Assembly: GCA_902785635.1 (NCBI GenBank)
Contig: CACZZH010000056.1
Span: forward strand, 1-33,451
Length of the DNA stretch: 33,451 bases
Source of the DNA: an uncultured Lachnospiraceae bacterium
GTDB lineage: Bacteria; Bacillota; Clostridia; Lachnospirales; Lachnospiraceae
Direction: 5' to 3'
Of the stretch, positions 1 to 12,099 are shown one piece after another. Under the pieces are notes generated by a model. It saw nothing but the letters and a program-made list of their open reading frames with translations, was not told where the DNA came from and ran no database searches. Both the position numbers and the translations under genes were made by a program. Numbering within the stretch: the stretch's first letter is position 1; each line of letters starts with the position of its first letter.

Positions 1-2120
1 AGCATGGAAACGACCCTGTCCTGATCCGCCAGATTGATTCCGATCACACCCATGGAGACTCTTCCGGTACAGCGCACATCAGTCTCACGGAACCGGATGC
101 ACTGTCCGAAGGTCGTAACAAGAAGGATCTCTTTCCGGCCATCCGTCAGTGCTACGTCGATCAGTTCATCTTCTTCTTTCAATACGATCGCTGTCAGTCC
201 CTTTTTACGGACGTTCGCATAATCCAGAAGGGACGTACGCTTCACGATACCGCTGCGGGTCGCCATGAACAGATATTTTCCTTCTTCAAAACTTTTCAGA
301 GTGATGACTTCCGAAATCTTTTCCTCCGGCTGCAGTTCCAGAAGATTGACGATCGCAGTCCCTCTCGATGTCCTGCTTGCTTCGGGAATCTCATAAGCCT
401 TCAGGCGGTAGACCCTGCCCTTATTGGTAAAGAACATCAGGTAGTCATGGGTGCTGGTCATAAGCATCTCCGAGATGTAATCATTTTCCAGCGTCTGCAT
501 ACCCCGGATGCCCTTTCCTCCCCGGTTCTGGCTCTTGAAGGTATCCTCCGTCATCCGTTTGATATATCCCAGCTTCGTCATGGTGATCACAACATTCTCA
601 CGCGGAATCAGATCCTCTGTGGTAAAGTCGAAATCATCGCGGTCGATCACTGTCCGGCGGTCATCACCGTATTTATCGGAAACCTCCAGAAGTTCCGTGC
701 GGATCACTCCGAGAAGAAGGTTTTCATCAGCAAGTATCGCCTGCAGCTGTTCGATTCTCTTGACCAGCTGCGCATACTCTTCCTCCAGCTTTTCTCTTTC
801 CAGACCGGTCAGAGCACGCAGACGCATATCTACGATTGCCTGCGCCTGTGCATCAGAAAGACCAAAGCGTTCCATCAGTCCTTCTTTCGCCAGCTGTGTA
901 GTACGGCTTCCCCGGATGATCTTGATCACTTCATCGATATTATCAAGAGCGATCAGCAGTCCCTGCAGGATATGAGCTCTTTCCTGCGCCTTGTTCAGAT
1001 CATACCGGGTCCTTCTGGTCACGACCTCTTCCTGATGCTTCAAATAATATTGCAGCATCTCGAGAAGGTTCATCACCTTCGGCTGGTTGCCGTCCAGTGC
1101 AAGCATATTCACACCGAAAGTATCCTGCAGCTGGGTATGCTTGAACAGACGGTTCAGAATCACCTTTGCATTCACATCATGGCGGACATCTACCGTCACG
1201 CGGAGACCTTCCCGGCTGGATTCATCCGTGATTCCGGTGATTCCTTCGATCTTTTTATCCCGCACCAGCTCCGCCATCTTTTCGATCAGGCGGGCCTTGT
1301 TGACCAGATAAGGAAGCTGCGTGATCACGATCCGGTTCTTCCCGTTCGGCAGAGTTTCAATATCCGTTACTGCACGCACACGGATCTTTCCTTTTCCTGT
1401 ACGATAAGCCTCCTCAATACCGCTCCTTCCGAGAATGACCGCTCCGGTCGGAAAATCCGGACCCTGGATGATGCCCATCACTTCTTCAAGAGAAGTATCT
1501 TTTCCTTCTTCCACGCGATTGTCGATGATCCGCACGATCGCGCTGATCACTTCCCTCAGATTATGCGGAGGAATGTTGGTAGCCATACCGACTGCGATAC
1601 CGGTAGCACCATTTACCAGAAGATTTGGAAAACGTGCCGGCAGTACTGTAGGTTCTTTTTCTGTTTCATCAAAGTTCGGGACGAAATCAACTGTATCTTT
1701 ATTGATATCCGCAAGCATCTCCATTGATATCTTGCTCAGACGCGCCTCTGTATAACGCATGGCGGCAGCGCCGTCTCCGTCCACCGAACCGAAATTGCCG
1801 TGGCCGTCTACCAGTGTATAACGGAATGACCAGTCCTGTGCCATGTTGACCAAGGCACCGTAAATGGAACTGTCTCCGTGCGGATGATACTTACCCATCG
1901 TATCACCGACAATACGGGCACATTTTCTGTGAGGTTTGTCAGGACCGTTATTCAGTTCGATCATACTGTAGAGAACACGTCTCTGCACCGGCTTCAGCCC
2001 GTCTCTTACATCCGGCAGCGCTCTGGAAGCGATCACACTCATGGCGTAGTCGATGTAAGATTCTTCCATTGTCCGTTTCAGGTCCACTTCCTGAATCTGA
2101 TCAAAAATATTGTCTTCCAA
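1..2120 (-). CDS. gyrA: DNA gyrase subunit A (3' end outside window)
   Basis: ATP-dependent type II topoisomerase breakage-reunion subunit; pairs with GyrB to introduce negative supercoils. About 706 codons are visible; the family is usually 800-880 residues, so the end of the C-terminal beta-pinwheel lies beyond position 1. The catalytic Tyr sits in [10 protein letters not shown] (complement of about 1735-1760). The quinolone-determining segment reads [13 protein letters not shown], with Gly where E. coli has Asp87. The start is TTG at 2118-2120: an in-frame TAA lies 3 nt upstream (one codon earlier), there is no in-frame ATG or GTG before it, and GGAGG (complement of 2130-2134) is spaced 9 nt away. 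It follows gyrB on the same strand after an 81-nt gap. Identity is certain; the TTG start is well supported. Confidence 0.97.
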   Translation of the reverse strand, partial: MEDNIFDQIQEVDLKRTMEESYIDYAMSVIASRALPDVRDGLKPVQRRVLYSMIELNNGPDKPHRKCARIVGDTMGKYHPHGDSSIYGALVNMAQDWSFRYTLVDGHGNFGSVDGDGAAAMRYTEARLSKISMEMLADINKDTVDFVPNFDETEKEPTVLPARFPNLLVNGATGIAVGMATNIPPHNLREVISAIVRIIDNRVEEGKDTSLEEVMGIIQGPDFPTGAVILGRSGIEEAYRTGKGKIRVRAVTDIETLPNGKNRIVITQLPYLVNKARLIEKMAELVRDKKIEGITGITDESSREGLRVTVDVRHDVNAKVILNRLFKHTQLQDTFGVNMLALDGNQPKVMNLLEMLQYYLKHQEEVVTRRTRYDLNKAQERAHILQGLLIALDNIDEVIKIIRGSRTTQLAKEGLMERFGLSDAQAQAIVDMRLRALTGLEREKLEEEYAQLVKRIEQLQAILADENLLLGVIRTELLEVSDKYGDDRRTVIDRDDFDFTTEDLIPRENVVITMTKLGYIKRMTEDTFKSQNRGGKGIRGMQTLENDYISEMLMTSTHDYLMFFTNKGRVYRLKAYEIPEASRTSRGTAIVNLLELQPEEKISEVITLKSFEEGKYLFMATRSGIVKRTSLLDYANVRKKGLTAIVLKEEDELIDVALTDGRKEILLVTTFGQCIRFRETDVRCTGRVSMGVIGINLADQDRVVSM

Positions 2121-2201
2121 AATTTATGTCCTCCCGCTCTTACGCGGATCCCCGCCCCTGTCAGAGGCGAATTTATTGTTTCTCACAAGCTACGTCTGAG
2201 A

Positions 2202-5252
<3,051 letters not shown>

Positions 5253-5256
<4 letters not shown>

Positions 5257-5462
5257 TCTTCAATCCGTATCTGTTCCCCTTCAAATGAAACGACATCACC
5301 TGGGTACAGCTTTCTGCCCCTTCGCACTTCCGTCTCGCCGTTGACCAGGACCATACCATCCGTGATCACCGTCTTCGCATCTGATCCTTTTTCACACAGC
5401 CCGGCTGCCTTCAGCGCCTGTCCGAGCTTGATATATTCCTCTTTTACTTTGATTATTTCCAT
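5253..5462 (-). CDS. yaaA: S4-domain RNA-binding protein YaaA/RlbA family
   Basis: A 69-aa protein consisting of almost nothing but an S4 RNA-binding fold: EYIKLGQALKAAGLCEKGSDAK, then the VNGETEVRRGRKLYPGD signature. The family occurs between dnaN and recF in Firmicutes and is linked to ribosome (50S) assembly; that role comes from the family, not from this sequence. Its stop codon overlaps the recF start by 4 nt. It lies 48 nt downstream of the dnaN stop. Confidence 0.93.
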
Positions 5463-5510
5463 AAGTCATCGTCTTTCTGTCCGCACGCGTAAGTATTCCT
5501 GCGGAATATT

Positions 5511-6614
5511 TTAAACCACAAAGTTCACCGGAAGCACCAGATAGATATAATTGCCTGCTGCATCTCTGATAAAGCAGGGTGCTTTGGCATTCATGTAATA
5601 GATATCGATCTTTTCATCATCGATCACGCGAAGCGCGTCGATCAGATATTTCGGATTGAAGCCGATCATGATCTCCCGGCCTTCCATTTCAATATCGATC
5701 TCTTCATCCATGGAACCGATCTGGGAATTGATCCGCAGCTCCATTTTATTATCGGCAATATTCATGATGATCGGTTTCCGGTCTTCCTCTCTCACCAGAA
5801 GAATGGAACGGTCGATACAGTCGAGCAGTTCCCTCCGGTTGATCGTTACCTTCGTCTCATAATCACTGGAGATCATCTGGTCTACCCGGAAATACACTCC
5901 CTCGATCAGCCTTGATACAACGGTCGTACTGTCAAATATGAACATGATATGATTCTGCGTCATATACATTTCCACAATACTTTCCGCATCTCCCGGAAGA
6001 ATCTTGAAGATCTCCTGAAGAGTCTTGCCGGGCACGATCACGCTCTTTGCGGGATAATTATTCTTCATTACGAGTCTGCGGATGGAGATCCGGTGGCCAT
6101 CCAGTGAGATCACACGCAGAATATTCTCGTTGATCTCAAACAGTTCTCCGGTCATGATCTTATTAGAATCATTGGCGGCGATCGAGAAGATCGTCTGACG
6201 GATCATTTCCTTCAGAGAAAATTGGGAGATCTCCACGGGATCCTCTTTTTCCAGATAAGGAATACGTGAGAAATCTTCCCATTCCTTTGCCATGATCTGG
6301 AAATTGGCTTTCTCACAAACGATCTTTACATGGAGGTTTTCATCTGCACTGATCGTTACTTCATTTTCAGGAAGTTTGCGGATGATATCCGACAGCATCC
6401 TGGCGTCAATGGCAGCTGCTCCCTTTTCTTCAACAATACCGGTCACTTCCGTTTCAATTCCCATCTCCATGTCATTTGCTGTTAATGTGATGGACGAAGT
6501 TCTGGCGTCGATAAGAATACACTCCTGTATACTGAGCGTTGTTCTGGAAGGAACTGCCTTGGATACAATATTGATGCCGCTGATCAGTTCGGATTTCATA
6601 CATTTGATAATCAT
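5511..6614 (-). CDS. dnaN: DNA polymerase III beta sliding clamp
   Basis: Ring-shaped processivity clamp for replicative polymerase, 367 aa, matching the family. The three-domain repeat architecture is consistent with recognisable segments: MIIKCMKSELISGINIVSKAV at the start, ITLTANDMEMGIE, ISLDGHRISIRR near residue 170, and the C-terminal ending YIYLVLPVNFVV, close to the usual LMPMR-like tail position. It follows dnaA on the same strand with a 282-nt gap that contains an AT-rich stretch and a repeat module shared with the parA upstream region. Confidence 0.97.
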   Translation of the reverse strand: MIIKCMKSELISGINIVSKAVPSRTTLSIQECILIDARTSSITLTANDMEMGIETEVTGIVEEKGAAAIDARMLSDIIRKLPENEVTISADENLHVKIVCEKANFQIMAKEWEDFSRIPYLEKEDPVEISQFSLKEMIRQTIFSIAANDSNKIMTGELFEINENILRVISLDGHRISIRRLVMKNNYPAKSVIVPGKTLQEIFKILPGDAESIVEMYMTQNHIMFIFDSTTVVSRLIEGVYFRVDQMISSDYETKVTINRRELLDCIDRSILLVREEDRKPIIMNIADNKMELRINSQIGSMDEEIDIEMEGREIMIGFNPKYLIDALRVIDDEKIDIYYMNAKAPCFIRDAAGNYIYLVLPVNFVV

Positions 6615-6695
6615 AATACCAACTTCCTTTCACCAAAGTAAAAATGCAGGAGCACCGGGTCCAGCTTTGCTGCTTTCGAAAAAATAGAATACGAA

Positions 6696-6724
6696 AAGCT
6701 TTCGCTTCCTGACGATGGACTCGC
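6696..6724 (-). repeat. dnaN-leader copy of the parA-upstream B module
   Basis: Read on the minus strand, this 29-nt stretch matches 24075-24103 (and its second copy near 24226) at 25 of 29 positions. It includes an exact 16-mer core, TCAGGAAGCGAAAGCT, at 6697-6712. It sits in the untranslated leader of dnaN, about 80 nt before the start codon. It may be a lineage-specific dispersed palindrome (GAAGC-GAAA-GCTTC hairpin); function is not known. Confidence 0.7.
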
Positions 6725-6896
6725 AAAAACGTTTGGAACGTATAATATATAAAATAATATTTATTTCGTAACAGAAGTAATAATACCTGTTGATATGTGG
6801 AGAAGTCTGTCCGGCCCCGTATTTACAGGATTTTCCGGAAGGAAAACCGGTGGAAACCGGAGCAGGAACATGTGAAGAAAAGAAGAGTTTTCCACA
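6725..6896. other. AT-rich dnaA-dnaN intergenic region, possible second origin half
   Basis: Positions 6740-6785 are almost pure A/T (runs of TATAATATATAAAATAAT) and could be a DNA-unwinding element or the dnaN promoter region. Towards dnaA there are DnaA-box-like sequences: TTTTCCACA near 6889-6897, and TGTGGAGAA near 6796 as a weaker inverted copy. In Bacillus the origin is bipartite around dnaA; the same arrangement is inferred here, not shown. Confidence 0.5.
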
Positions 6897-8270
6897 TCAG
6901 ATATTCGGATTGATCTTCCGGCGTATGATCTCCACAGTGTTGCGCAGAGCTTCCGACTGCTCCATATCTGATACGATTTTGTTGATACCGTGGATAACTG
7001 TGGAATGATCTTTCTTTCCTATATAAGTACCGATGGTCTTATATGGAATGTCGATCATTTCACGGCAGAGGTACATGACGATCTGCCTCGGTATAACGAT
7101 ATCGCTGCTTCTTTTATTGCTGGAAAGATCCGAGGGCTGAAGATGAAAATGTTCTGCCACGGTCTCCACGATCAGAGAAGGAGTGATCTCTCTGTTCTGG
7201 TCGGGAGCCACAATATCCCGGATCGCTTTTTCAGCGAGTTCCACATTGATCTCTTTATTGTCCAGCCGGCTGTAGGCGATCAGTTTGTTCAGAGCTCCTT
7301 CCAGTTCACGGATATTGGACTTAATATTATTGGCAATATACTGAATGACCTCATCATCGATGTCATATCCGTCGGTCTCCTCCTTTTTCCGGAGAATCGC
7401 CATTCGTGTTTCAAAATCTGGAACGGAAATATCCGCCAGAATTCCCCATTCAAACCTGGAACTGAGCCTTGTCTCCAAAGTCTCGATCTCCTTGGGAGGC
7501 TTATCGCTGGATATGATGATCTGTTTGTTGTTGCCGTGAAGCTCGTTGAAAGTGTGGAAAAATTCCACCTGAGTCGCGTCCTTTCCGGAGATGAACTGGA
7601 TATCGTCGATCAGAAGGACATCTACACTCCGGTATTTTTCACGGAAAGAAGATATCTTGGAATTATTGTTATTCCCGTTTCGAATCGCATCGATCAGCTC
7701 GTTGGTAAAGGTCTCACTGGTAACATAAAGCACATTCATCTCCGGATTCTGATCCAGAATGAAATGGGCGATCGAATGCATCAGATGAGTCTTTCCAAGA
7801 CCTGCACCCCCGTATATAAAAAGAGGATTGTACATTTTACCCGGCGATTCTGCTACAGCAAGAGCAGCTGCGTGGGCAAACTTATTGTTGTCCCCGACAA
7901 CGAATTTATCGAAAGTATATCTGGGATTGAGATTGGCTCTCTCCTTGGAAAGAGCAAGCTGTACATTCCCCTGGGAGGCGTCGCCTTCTGCGCTTCTTGC
8001 ACGCGCCTGATCCGGCATGATGAATTCGACAGAATATTCGATTCCGGTAAGTTCTGCAATAGCAACTTTGATCGGAAACATATATTTCTTGTTGATATAG
8101 TCGACGCCGATCTGTTCCGATGGGACCAGAATCGTAACGATTCGTTTGTCATCGTCGATATTATGTACCTTCAGAGGCTGCAGCCAGGTCTTAAAGGAGA
8201 TGTCGGTAAGGTCGTGTTCGATCTTGACCATTTGAAGAATCTCATTCCACTTTTCTTTGATTACATCCAT
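6897..8270 (-). CDS. dnaA: Chromosomal replication initiator protein DnaA
   Basis: AAA+ initiator that binds DnaA boxes at oriC and opens the duplex; 457 aa, normal length. Domain I is at the N-terminus (WNEILQMVKIEHDLTDISFKTWLQPL), followed by a short linker. Domain III has Walker A GGAGLGKTHLMHS near residue 155 and Walker B VLLIDDIQF near 215. The domain IV helix-turn-helix carries the signature YKTIGTYIGKKDHSTVIHGI near 425. ATG at 8268-8270 is preceded by a weak GGAAC-type site. A large plus-strand open frame lies opposite this gene (6990-8276) but shows no independent coding evidence. Confidence 0.98.
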   Translation of the reverse strand: MDVIKEKWNEILQMVKIEHDLTDISFKTWLQPLKVHNIDDDKRIVTILVPSEQIGVDYINKKYMFPIKVAIAELTGIEYSVEFIMPDQARARSAEGDASQGNVQLALSKERANLNPRYTFDKFVVGDNNKFAHAAALAVAESPGKMYNPLFIYGGAGLGKTHLMHSIAHFILDQNPEMNVLYVTSETFTNELIDAIRNGNNNNSKISSFREKYRSVDVLLIDDIQFISGKDATQVEFFHTFNELHGNNKQIIISSDKPPKEIETLETRLSSRFEWGILADISVPDFETRMAILRKKEETDGYDIDDEVIQYIANNIKSNIRELEGALNKLIAYSRLDNKEINVELAEKAIRDIVAPDQNREITPSLIVETVAEHFHLQPSDLSSNKRSSDIVIPRQIVMYLCREMIDIPYKTIGTYIGKKDHSTVIHGINKIVSDMEQSEALRNTVEIIRRKINPNI

Positions 8271-8295
8271 ATTTGATCAGTTCCGTTCCTGTTCT

Positions 8296-8325
8296 TTTAT
8301 ATTTTCATACTTTAAAATACGTAAA
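8296..8325 (-). promoter_or_regulatory. Candidate sigma-A promoter of dnaA
   Basis: On the minus strand TTTACG (8320-8325) and TATAAA (8296-8301) are separated by 18 nt in an AT-rich stretch, 25-55 nt before the dnaA start codon. The -35 matches four of six consensus bases. DnaA boxes lie just upstream at 8392-8457, which would suit DnaA autoregulation; that is inference. Confidence 0.5.
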
Positions 8326-8379
8326 GACGATAAAAATCTACACTAATTCTACTCCAAAATGGGTCGGATTTCAATGTAT

Positions 8380-8590
8380 AAGCAGGAAACGTTTTCCACT
8401 ACTTATCCATGAGGTTTTCCACAGATTATCCACCAAATGTTGAAAACCTGTGGAAAAACGGATGATTTCATGTGTAAATTACGGGAAATGCTGAATTTAT
8501 AAGGAAGCTGAATGTGGAAATCAGATTGACCGAACAAGTGAAATATGATATGTTTTTCACAGCGTATTATTGATCTGTTATCCTCACAGA
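8380..8590. other. oriC candidate: cluster of DnaA boxes
   Basis: Within 200 bp upstream of dnaA lie several 9-mers near the TTATCCACA consensus: TTTTCCACT (8392-8400), CTTATCCAT (8402-8410), TTTTCCACA (8415-8423), TTATCCACC (8426-8434), an inverted TTTTCCACA (8449-8457), an inverted ATTTCCACA (8513-8521) and TTATCCTCA (8579-8587). None is a perfect consensus box. The neighbouring 8281-8345 is AT-rich. Gene orientation switches here from leftward to mostly rightward, as expected for a replication origin. Confidence 0.8.
8526..8554 (+). promoter_or_regulatory. Candidate gpmA promoter
   Basis: TTGACC (8526-8531), a 17-nt spacer and TATGTT (8549-8554) lie about 50 nt before the gpmA start. The -35 is strong and the -10 has four of six bases. 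It overlaps the edge of the DnaA-box cluster. Confidence 0.5.
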
Positions 8591-8605
8591 AAGGAAATAT
8601 CATCT

Positions 8606-9352
8606 ATGAAAAAACTTGTTCTGATCAGACATGGAGAAAGTGAATGGAATAAACTGAACCTGTTTACAGGCTGGATGGATGTTGATCTGAGTGAAAAAGG
8701 TCATGAAGAAGCAAAGCAGGCCGGAAGAACTCTGAAAGAGGAAGGCTATGATTTTGATATCTGCTATACCTCTTATCTGAAGAGAGCGATCCATACTCTG
8801 AACCATACACTGGATGAGATGGACAGAAACTGGCTTCCTGTTGTAAAGACCTGGAAACTGAATGAGCGTCATTACGGAGCACTTCAGGGCCTGAACAAAG
8901 CAGAGACCGCTGAGAAATACGGCGAAGAACAGGTCAAAATCTGGAGAAGATCTTTTGATATCAAGCCGCCCGCACTGGATGAAGATGATGAGCGCAGCGC
9001 GACAAAGCAGGAAATGTACCGTGATGTAGATCCCGCACTTCTTCCGGCAAACGAAAGTCTTGAGACTACCATTGAGCGTGTTGTTCCCTTCTTTGAGGAA
9101 GTGATCAAGAAAGACATGCAGGATGGAAAGAGAGTCGTGATCGCGGCACATGGCAATTCCCTCAGAGCACTTGTTAAATACTTTGACAATCTGAGCAAAG
9201 AAGAGATCATCGGTGTAAACATTCCTACAGCTGTTCCGCTTGTATATGAATTTGATGATGATTTCAATGTGATCCGTCATTACTATCTCGGCGACCAGGA
9301 TGCGATCAAGGCAAAGATGCAGGCGGTTGCAAACCAGGGCAAAAAGAAATAA
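8606..9352 (+). CDS. gpmA: 2,3-bisphosphoglycerate-dependent phosphoglycerate mutase
   Basis: Glycolytic enzyme interconverting 3- and 2-phosphoglycerate; 248 aa, the usual GpmA length. The histidine phosphatase RHGESEWN motif with catalytic His9 is at the N-terminus. [15 protein letters not shown] and [20 protein letters not shown] are GpmA-specific, and the second catalytic His is in [10 protein letters not shown] near residue 183. ATG at 8606 is chosen because homologues begin [10 protein letters not shown] and AAAGGA lies about 10 nt upstream; a 12-codon upstream extension (from 8570) is less likely. A strong terminator follows, so it is a single-gene unit. It separates dnaA from rpmH, which are often adjacent in Firmicutes. 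Confidence 0.96.
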   Translation: MKKLVLIRHGESEWNKLNLFTGWMDVDLSEKGHEEAKQAGRTLKEEGYDFDICYTSYLKRAIHTLNHTLDEMDRNWLPVVKTWKLNERHYGALQGLNKAETAEKYGEEQVKIWRRSFDIKPPALDEDDERSATKQEMYRDVDPALLPANESLETTIERVVPFFEEVIKKDMQDGKRVVIAAHGNSLRALVKYFDNLSKEEIIGVNIPTAVPLVYEFDDDFNVIRHYYLGDQDAIKAKMQAVANQGKKK

Positions 9353-9365
9353 ATAATGTAAATGA

Positions 9366-9395
9366 AGATCCGGCCGCTGCGGCCGGATCTTTTTA
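9366..9395 (+). terminator. Rho-independent terminator after gpmA
   Basis: A perfect 10-bp stem AGATCCGGCC / GGCCGGATCT around a GCTGC loop, followed by TTTT and an AT-rich stretch, 14 nt after the gpmA stop. Confidence 0.92.
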
Positions 9396-9439
9396 TAGGA
9401 TAGTATGGATTTTTCTGCAGTCGTGTATCACTGCAGATA

Positions 9440-9715
9440 ATGAGTTTGTTGAGGCGGCCTCGGGGGCAGGATCCCTCACCCTGTCTAAAACTTGCAGGGG
9501 CCACAAATCTCTATAACTCGTCAACTGCAAAAACAGGGGCAACGCCAGGATACGCCGTGTAATCCTGATGATTACACGGCTAATCCTGAGCTGCATCCAG
9601 GCTTTGAAAGCCTGGCTTCGGCCCCTGTTTTTTTGTTGTCTCGTTAAGAGATTTTGTGGACTGCAAAATACGACCGGCTGAGGGATCCTGCCCCGTCGGC
9701 CGCTCCTACTACTCA
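9440..9715. repeat. Long imperfect inverted-repeat element 1 (non-coding)
   Basis: Two arms of about 75-90 nt face each other. GGGGCAGGATCCCTCA (9463-9478) is exactly complementary to 9679-9694. Inward, CCACAAATCTCT pairs with AGAGATTTTGTGG, and AACAGGGGC with GCCCCTGTT; outward, GGCGGCC pairs with GGCCGC. The core holds two further hairpins: GCCGTGTAATC/GATTACACGGC (11 bp, 9554-9580) and CCAGGCT/AGCCTGG (9597-9615). No credible gene lies inside. It resembles a MITE or a large structured RNA; no transposase and no target duplication were identified. Confidence 0.75.
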
Positions 9716-9819
9716 TCACCTCATATTTTTCCGCAGATTTGTGAAGTAATACGTGTATATCCGTTTTCAAAAGATGTAAGATAGCACTCTTATCGCGCTA
9801 TTTCAAAATCCGGTATGCT

Positions 9820-10100
9820 ATTTTTCGCATATTTTCCGTCCGTCTTACGCTCTCAGGCATGCGCGCCATCGGGGGCAGGGATCATTTATAGCGAAATTGT
9901 CAGGACAGGAACGCAGACGAGATATGCACCCTACGCAGTCTTAGAGCGTTTTGTCTATGCGCGAATGCGTCGGAGCCTTAGACGAAGTTGGGTGAGAGCT
10001 CGGCGGAGTGGGTCCGGGTTTCGCGGTAATGATTCCTACCCCCGATGGTGCGCATGCTGTCCGTATGTGTGAATTTCCGAATGCGGAAAAACATATACAT
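9820..10100. repeat. Long imperfect inverted-repeat element 2 (non-coding)
   Basis: The arm 9856-9886 is complementary to 10028-10058 at 27 of 31 positions, centred on CCATCGGGGG / CCCCCGATGG. Pairing continues less perfectly outward (TATGC.TTTTTCGCAT against the region up to 10100) and inward (GCGAAA against TTTCGC). The arm cores of elements 1 and 2 share GGGGGCAGG followed closely by ATC, so they may be diverged relatives. The right end abuts the stop codon of the ABC permease gene. Short open frames inside follow the palindrome and are not considered genes. Confidence 0.65.
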
Positions 10101-11384
10101 TTAGTTTTCTTGAAGTGCCTTGGAAGGCTGCATCCTTGCAGCATGAAGGGATGGAAGAAAAGAGAAGATCTGCGTCTGGATCACAGACAGATGAAATACA
10201 GTCAGGACAGTCTGAAAATGCAGTGTGGGCATCAGATCCGTTCCTGCGGACCATACCATAAAAAGAAAGAGAATACCAAGAACCAGGACAGATAAGATAC
10301 ATGCACAAAAAGCGCTGATCATTCCGATGCAGAAACCTTCAAAAAGAAACTGAAAAAGAATGTTTTTTACCCCTGCTCCGACTGCCCTGCGGATACCGAT
10401 CTCCTTTGTGCGTTCCTGTATGGAAAAATACATTGTATTCATGATGAGCAGACCGCTGATAACTGTCATGAGGAACAGAACAGGGATGCCAAATGTCCGT
10501 ACGGACCGTATATATTCCTCTGTCTGCTTCAGGATAGAATCATAATCATACAGGCAGGTATAACCGGAATGGAGATCCGTGCGCTGTGTGATTAAATATG
10601 CTTCGGAAAAGGATTCTTCTGTAAATAGAAAAAAACAGGAAGAGGAAGTGACCGGAAAAAGATCATCTTCTTTTCTGATCGTATACAGATTGCAGGATAC
10701 TTCTGCCGGATCGTCGGATGAACTTATGAGGATATCCCGGTTCAGCTGCAGATTATTTCCGGCTGTAACGGGAAGATCTTCGATCACACCGCATACCTGA
10801 AAGATATGATCAGACTGATCATCCCGGAAAGAAAAAATTTTACCCGTTGGCAGATCATCGCCGAACAGAAGCAAAGCTGTACTGTGTTCGATCATGCATG
10901 GAATGATATCACCGTTCTCTATTTCAGGAAGAAGGAACTTGTTTTCCCGGAGTTTTATCCGGTCGACGTACAGACTTCCGGAAGCCTGATACGGAAGAAA
11001 GCCGTTTTGAATGGATCCGGAAAGAATCCTGACATTCATGTTCAGAATAAGAGGCCTGCCCCGATATGTTCCTCTTCTGCGAAGTACTTTGTCGGATTCT
11101 CTTTGAAGCGTATATATATATGAAAGGTTATTCTTTTCCAGTGAAGAGATCAGTCCGGACAGATCTAGATCTCCCTCGGACTGAATCAGAACACCGTTTC
11201 TGGCAAACCGCTGCAAATGTTGAAACGTCTGAAAAGTATAGGCATTTATCAGTTCAGAAAACAATATGTAAAGGATCAAAGGAATCATGACCCCGCTTAT
11301 GGTGAGTATCAGTCTCCTTTTTCTTCCTATATTAAGTAGAACTGCTGTTTTTATCTGAAGATGAAGCATCCGCATGTATTTCAT
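10101..11384 (-). CDS. ABC transporter permease, MacB/FtsX type
   Basis: A 427-aa membrane protein with the MacB topology: one N-terminal membrane segment (about residues 27-48), a large extracytoplasmic domain (about 55-290), and three C-terminal segments. The FtsX/MacB signature is seen at NTMYFSIQERTKEIGIRRAV and the typical C-terminal ending AARMQPSKALQEN. It probably acts with the adjacent ATPase and adaptor as a mechanotransmission-type exporter or signal transporter rather than a classical substrate channel. It starts 12 nt after the ATPase stop. Substrate is unknown; the operon's own secreted protein or lipoprotein is a candidate by context only. Confidence 0.9.
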   Translation of the reverse strand: MKYMRMLHLQIKTAVLLNIGRKRRLILTISGVMIPLILYILFSELINAYTFQTFQHLQRFARNGVLIQSEGDLDLSGLISSLEKNNLSYIYTLQRESDKVLRRRGTYRGRPLILNMNVRILSGSIQNGFLPYQASGSLYVDRIKLRENKFLLPEIENGDIIPCMIEHSTALLLFGDDLPTGKIFSFRDDQSDHIFQVCGVIEDLPVTAGNNLQLNRDILISSSDDPAEVSCNLYTIRKEDDLFPVTSSSCFFLFTEESFSEAYLITQRTDLHSGYTCLYDYDSILKQTEEYIRSVRTFGIPVLFLMTVISGLLIMNTMYFSIQERTKEIGIRRAVGAGVKNILFQFLFEGFCIGMISAFCACILSVLVLGILFLFMVWSAGTDLMPTLHFQTVLTVFHLSVIQTQIFSFLPSLHAARMQPSKALQEN

Positions 11385-11396
11385 TTTATAAATCCA

Positions 11397-12047
11397 TTAA
11401 AGTTCTATGATCCGGTCTGCCCGGTCTGCAATGGACCGGTCATGTGTGACCATGATCATTGTCTTTCCCTGATCGGTAAGATTACGGAATTGATCCATGA
11501 TCATATTTGTATTGCTCTCATCCAGATTTCCGGTAGGTTCATCTGCCAATATGACATCAGGATCCATAAGCAGTGCTCTTGCAATAGCGATTCTCTGCTG
11601 CTCTCCTCCGGAAAGAGTTCGTATATCCCTGTTTTGTAATGATTCCAGATGGAACATGCCGATCAGATCTTCTGTTCTTTGGCTGATCTTTTTTGAGATC
11701 GGATTTCCGGAAAGAGGAGAATAAATAGACGGAAGCATAATGTTGCTCTGCATATCCAATCCCGGAATCAGATGATAATTCTGGAATATAAATCCAATGG
11801 AACGGTTCCGGATAAGATCCTTTTTGGAGGGCTTCAAAGACCGGATATTCTGTCCGAAAAGCAGATATTCACCGGAAAAGTCCTGATCGAGCAGACCGAT
11901 CAGATGGAGAAGTGTCGTTTTCCCTTTTCCGGATCTGCCTGTGATGATCGTGAACTGGTGCTGCTTAAATACACAGGAGAAATGATCCAGGATTTTGCGA
12001 TCACCAAATGATTTCTGTATATTGTTTAAGGAAATAACAGTACACAC
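11397..12047 (-). CDS. ABC transporter ATP-binding protein, MacB/LolD type
   Basis: A 216-aa ABC ATPase with Walker A GRSGKGKTTLL near residue 37, Q-loop FQNYHLIPG, signature LSGGEQQRIAIARALL near 145, Walker B DVILADEPTGNLDE and the H-loop VTHD. The EPTGNLD segment is typical of the MacB/LolD/FtsE class. Start codon is GTG at 12045-12047, with AAAGGG 7 nt upstream. The protein ends soon after the H-loop (IIEL), slightly shorter than many relatives (about 220-230 aa) but with all motifs. It lies between the adaptor and the permease of the same operon. Confidence 0.94.
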   Translation of the reverse strand: MCTVISLNNIQKSFGDRKILDHFSCVFKQHQFTIITGRSGKGKTTLLHLIGLLDQDFSGEYLLFGQNIRSLKPSKKDLIRNRSIGFIFQNYHLIPGLDMQSNIMLPSIYSPLSGNPISKKISQRTEDLIGMFHLESLQNRDIRTLSGGEQQRIAIARALLMDPDVILADEPTGNLDESNTNMIMDQFRNLTDQGKTMIMVTHDRSIADRADRIIEL

Positions 12048-12099
12048 TTCTTTTCCCTTTCACATTTTAAGGGCAAAAGATATTTTGCCGCTGATATTA

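Noticed and set aside
447..1727. A 426-codon plus-strand open frame
   Set aside because: Lies wholly antisense to gyrA and has no ribosome site or recognisable protein features; it is a by-product of gyrA codon use.
6990..8276. A 428-codon plus-strand open frame opposite dnaA
   Set aside because: Covers dnaA almost exactly in antisense; dnaA is conserved throughout, and the antisense product has no recognisable motif.
9815..10144. Small open frames in the second inverted-repeat element
   Set aside because: They occur on both strands as mirror images of the palindrome and have no start-site signals.
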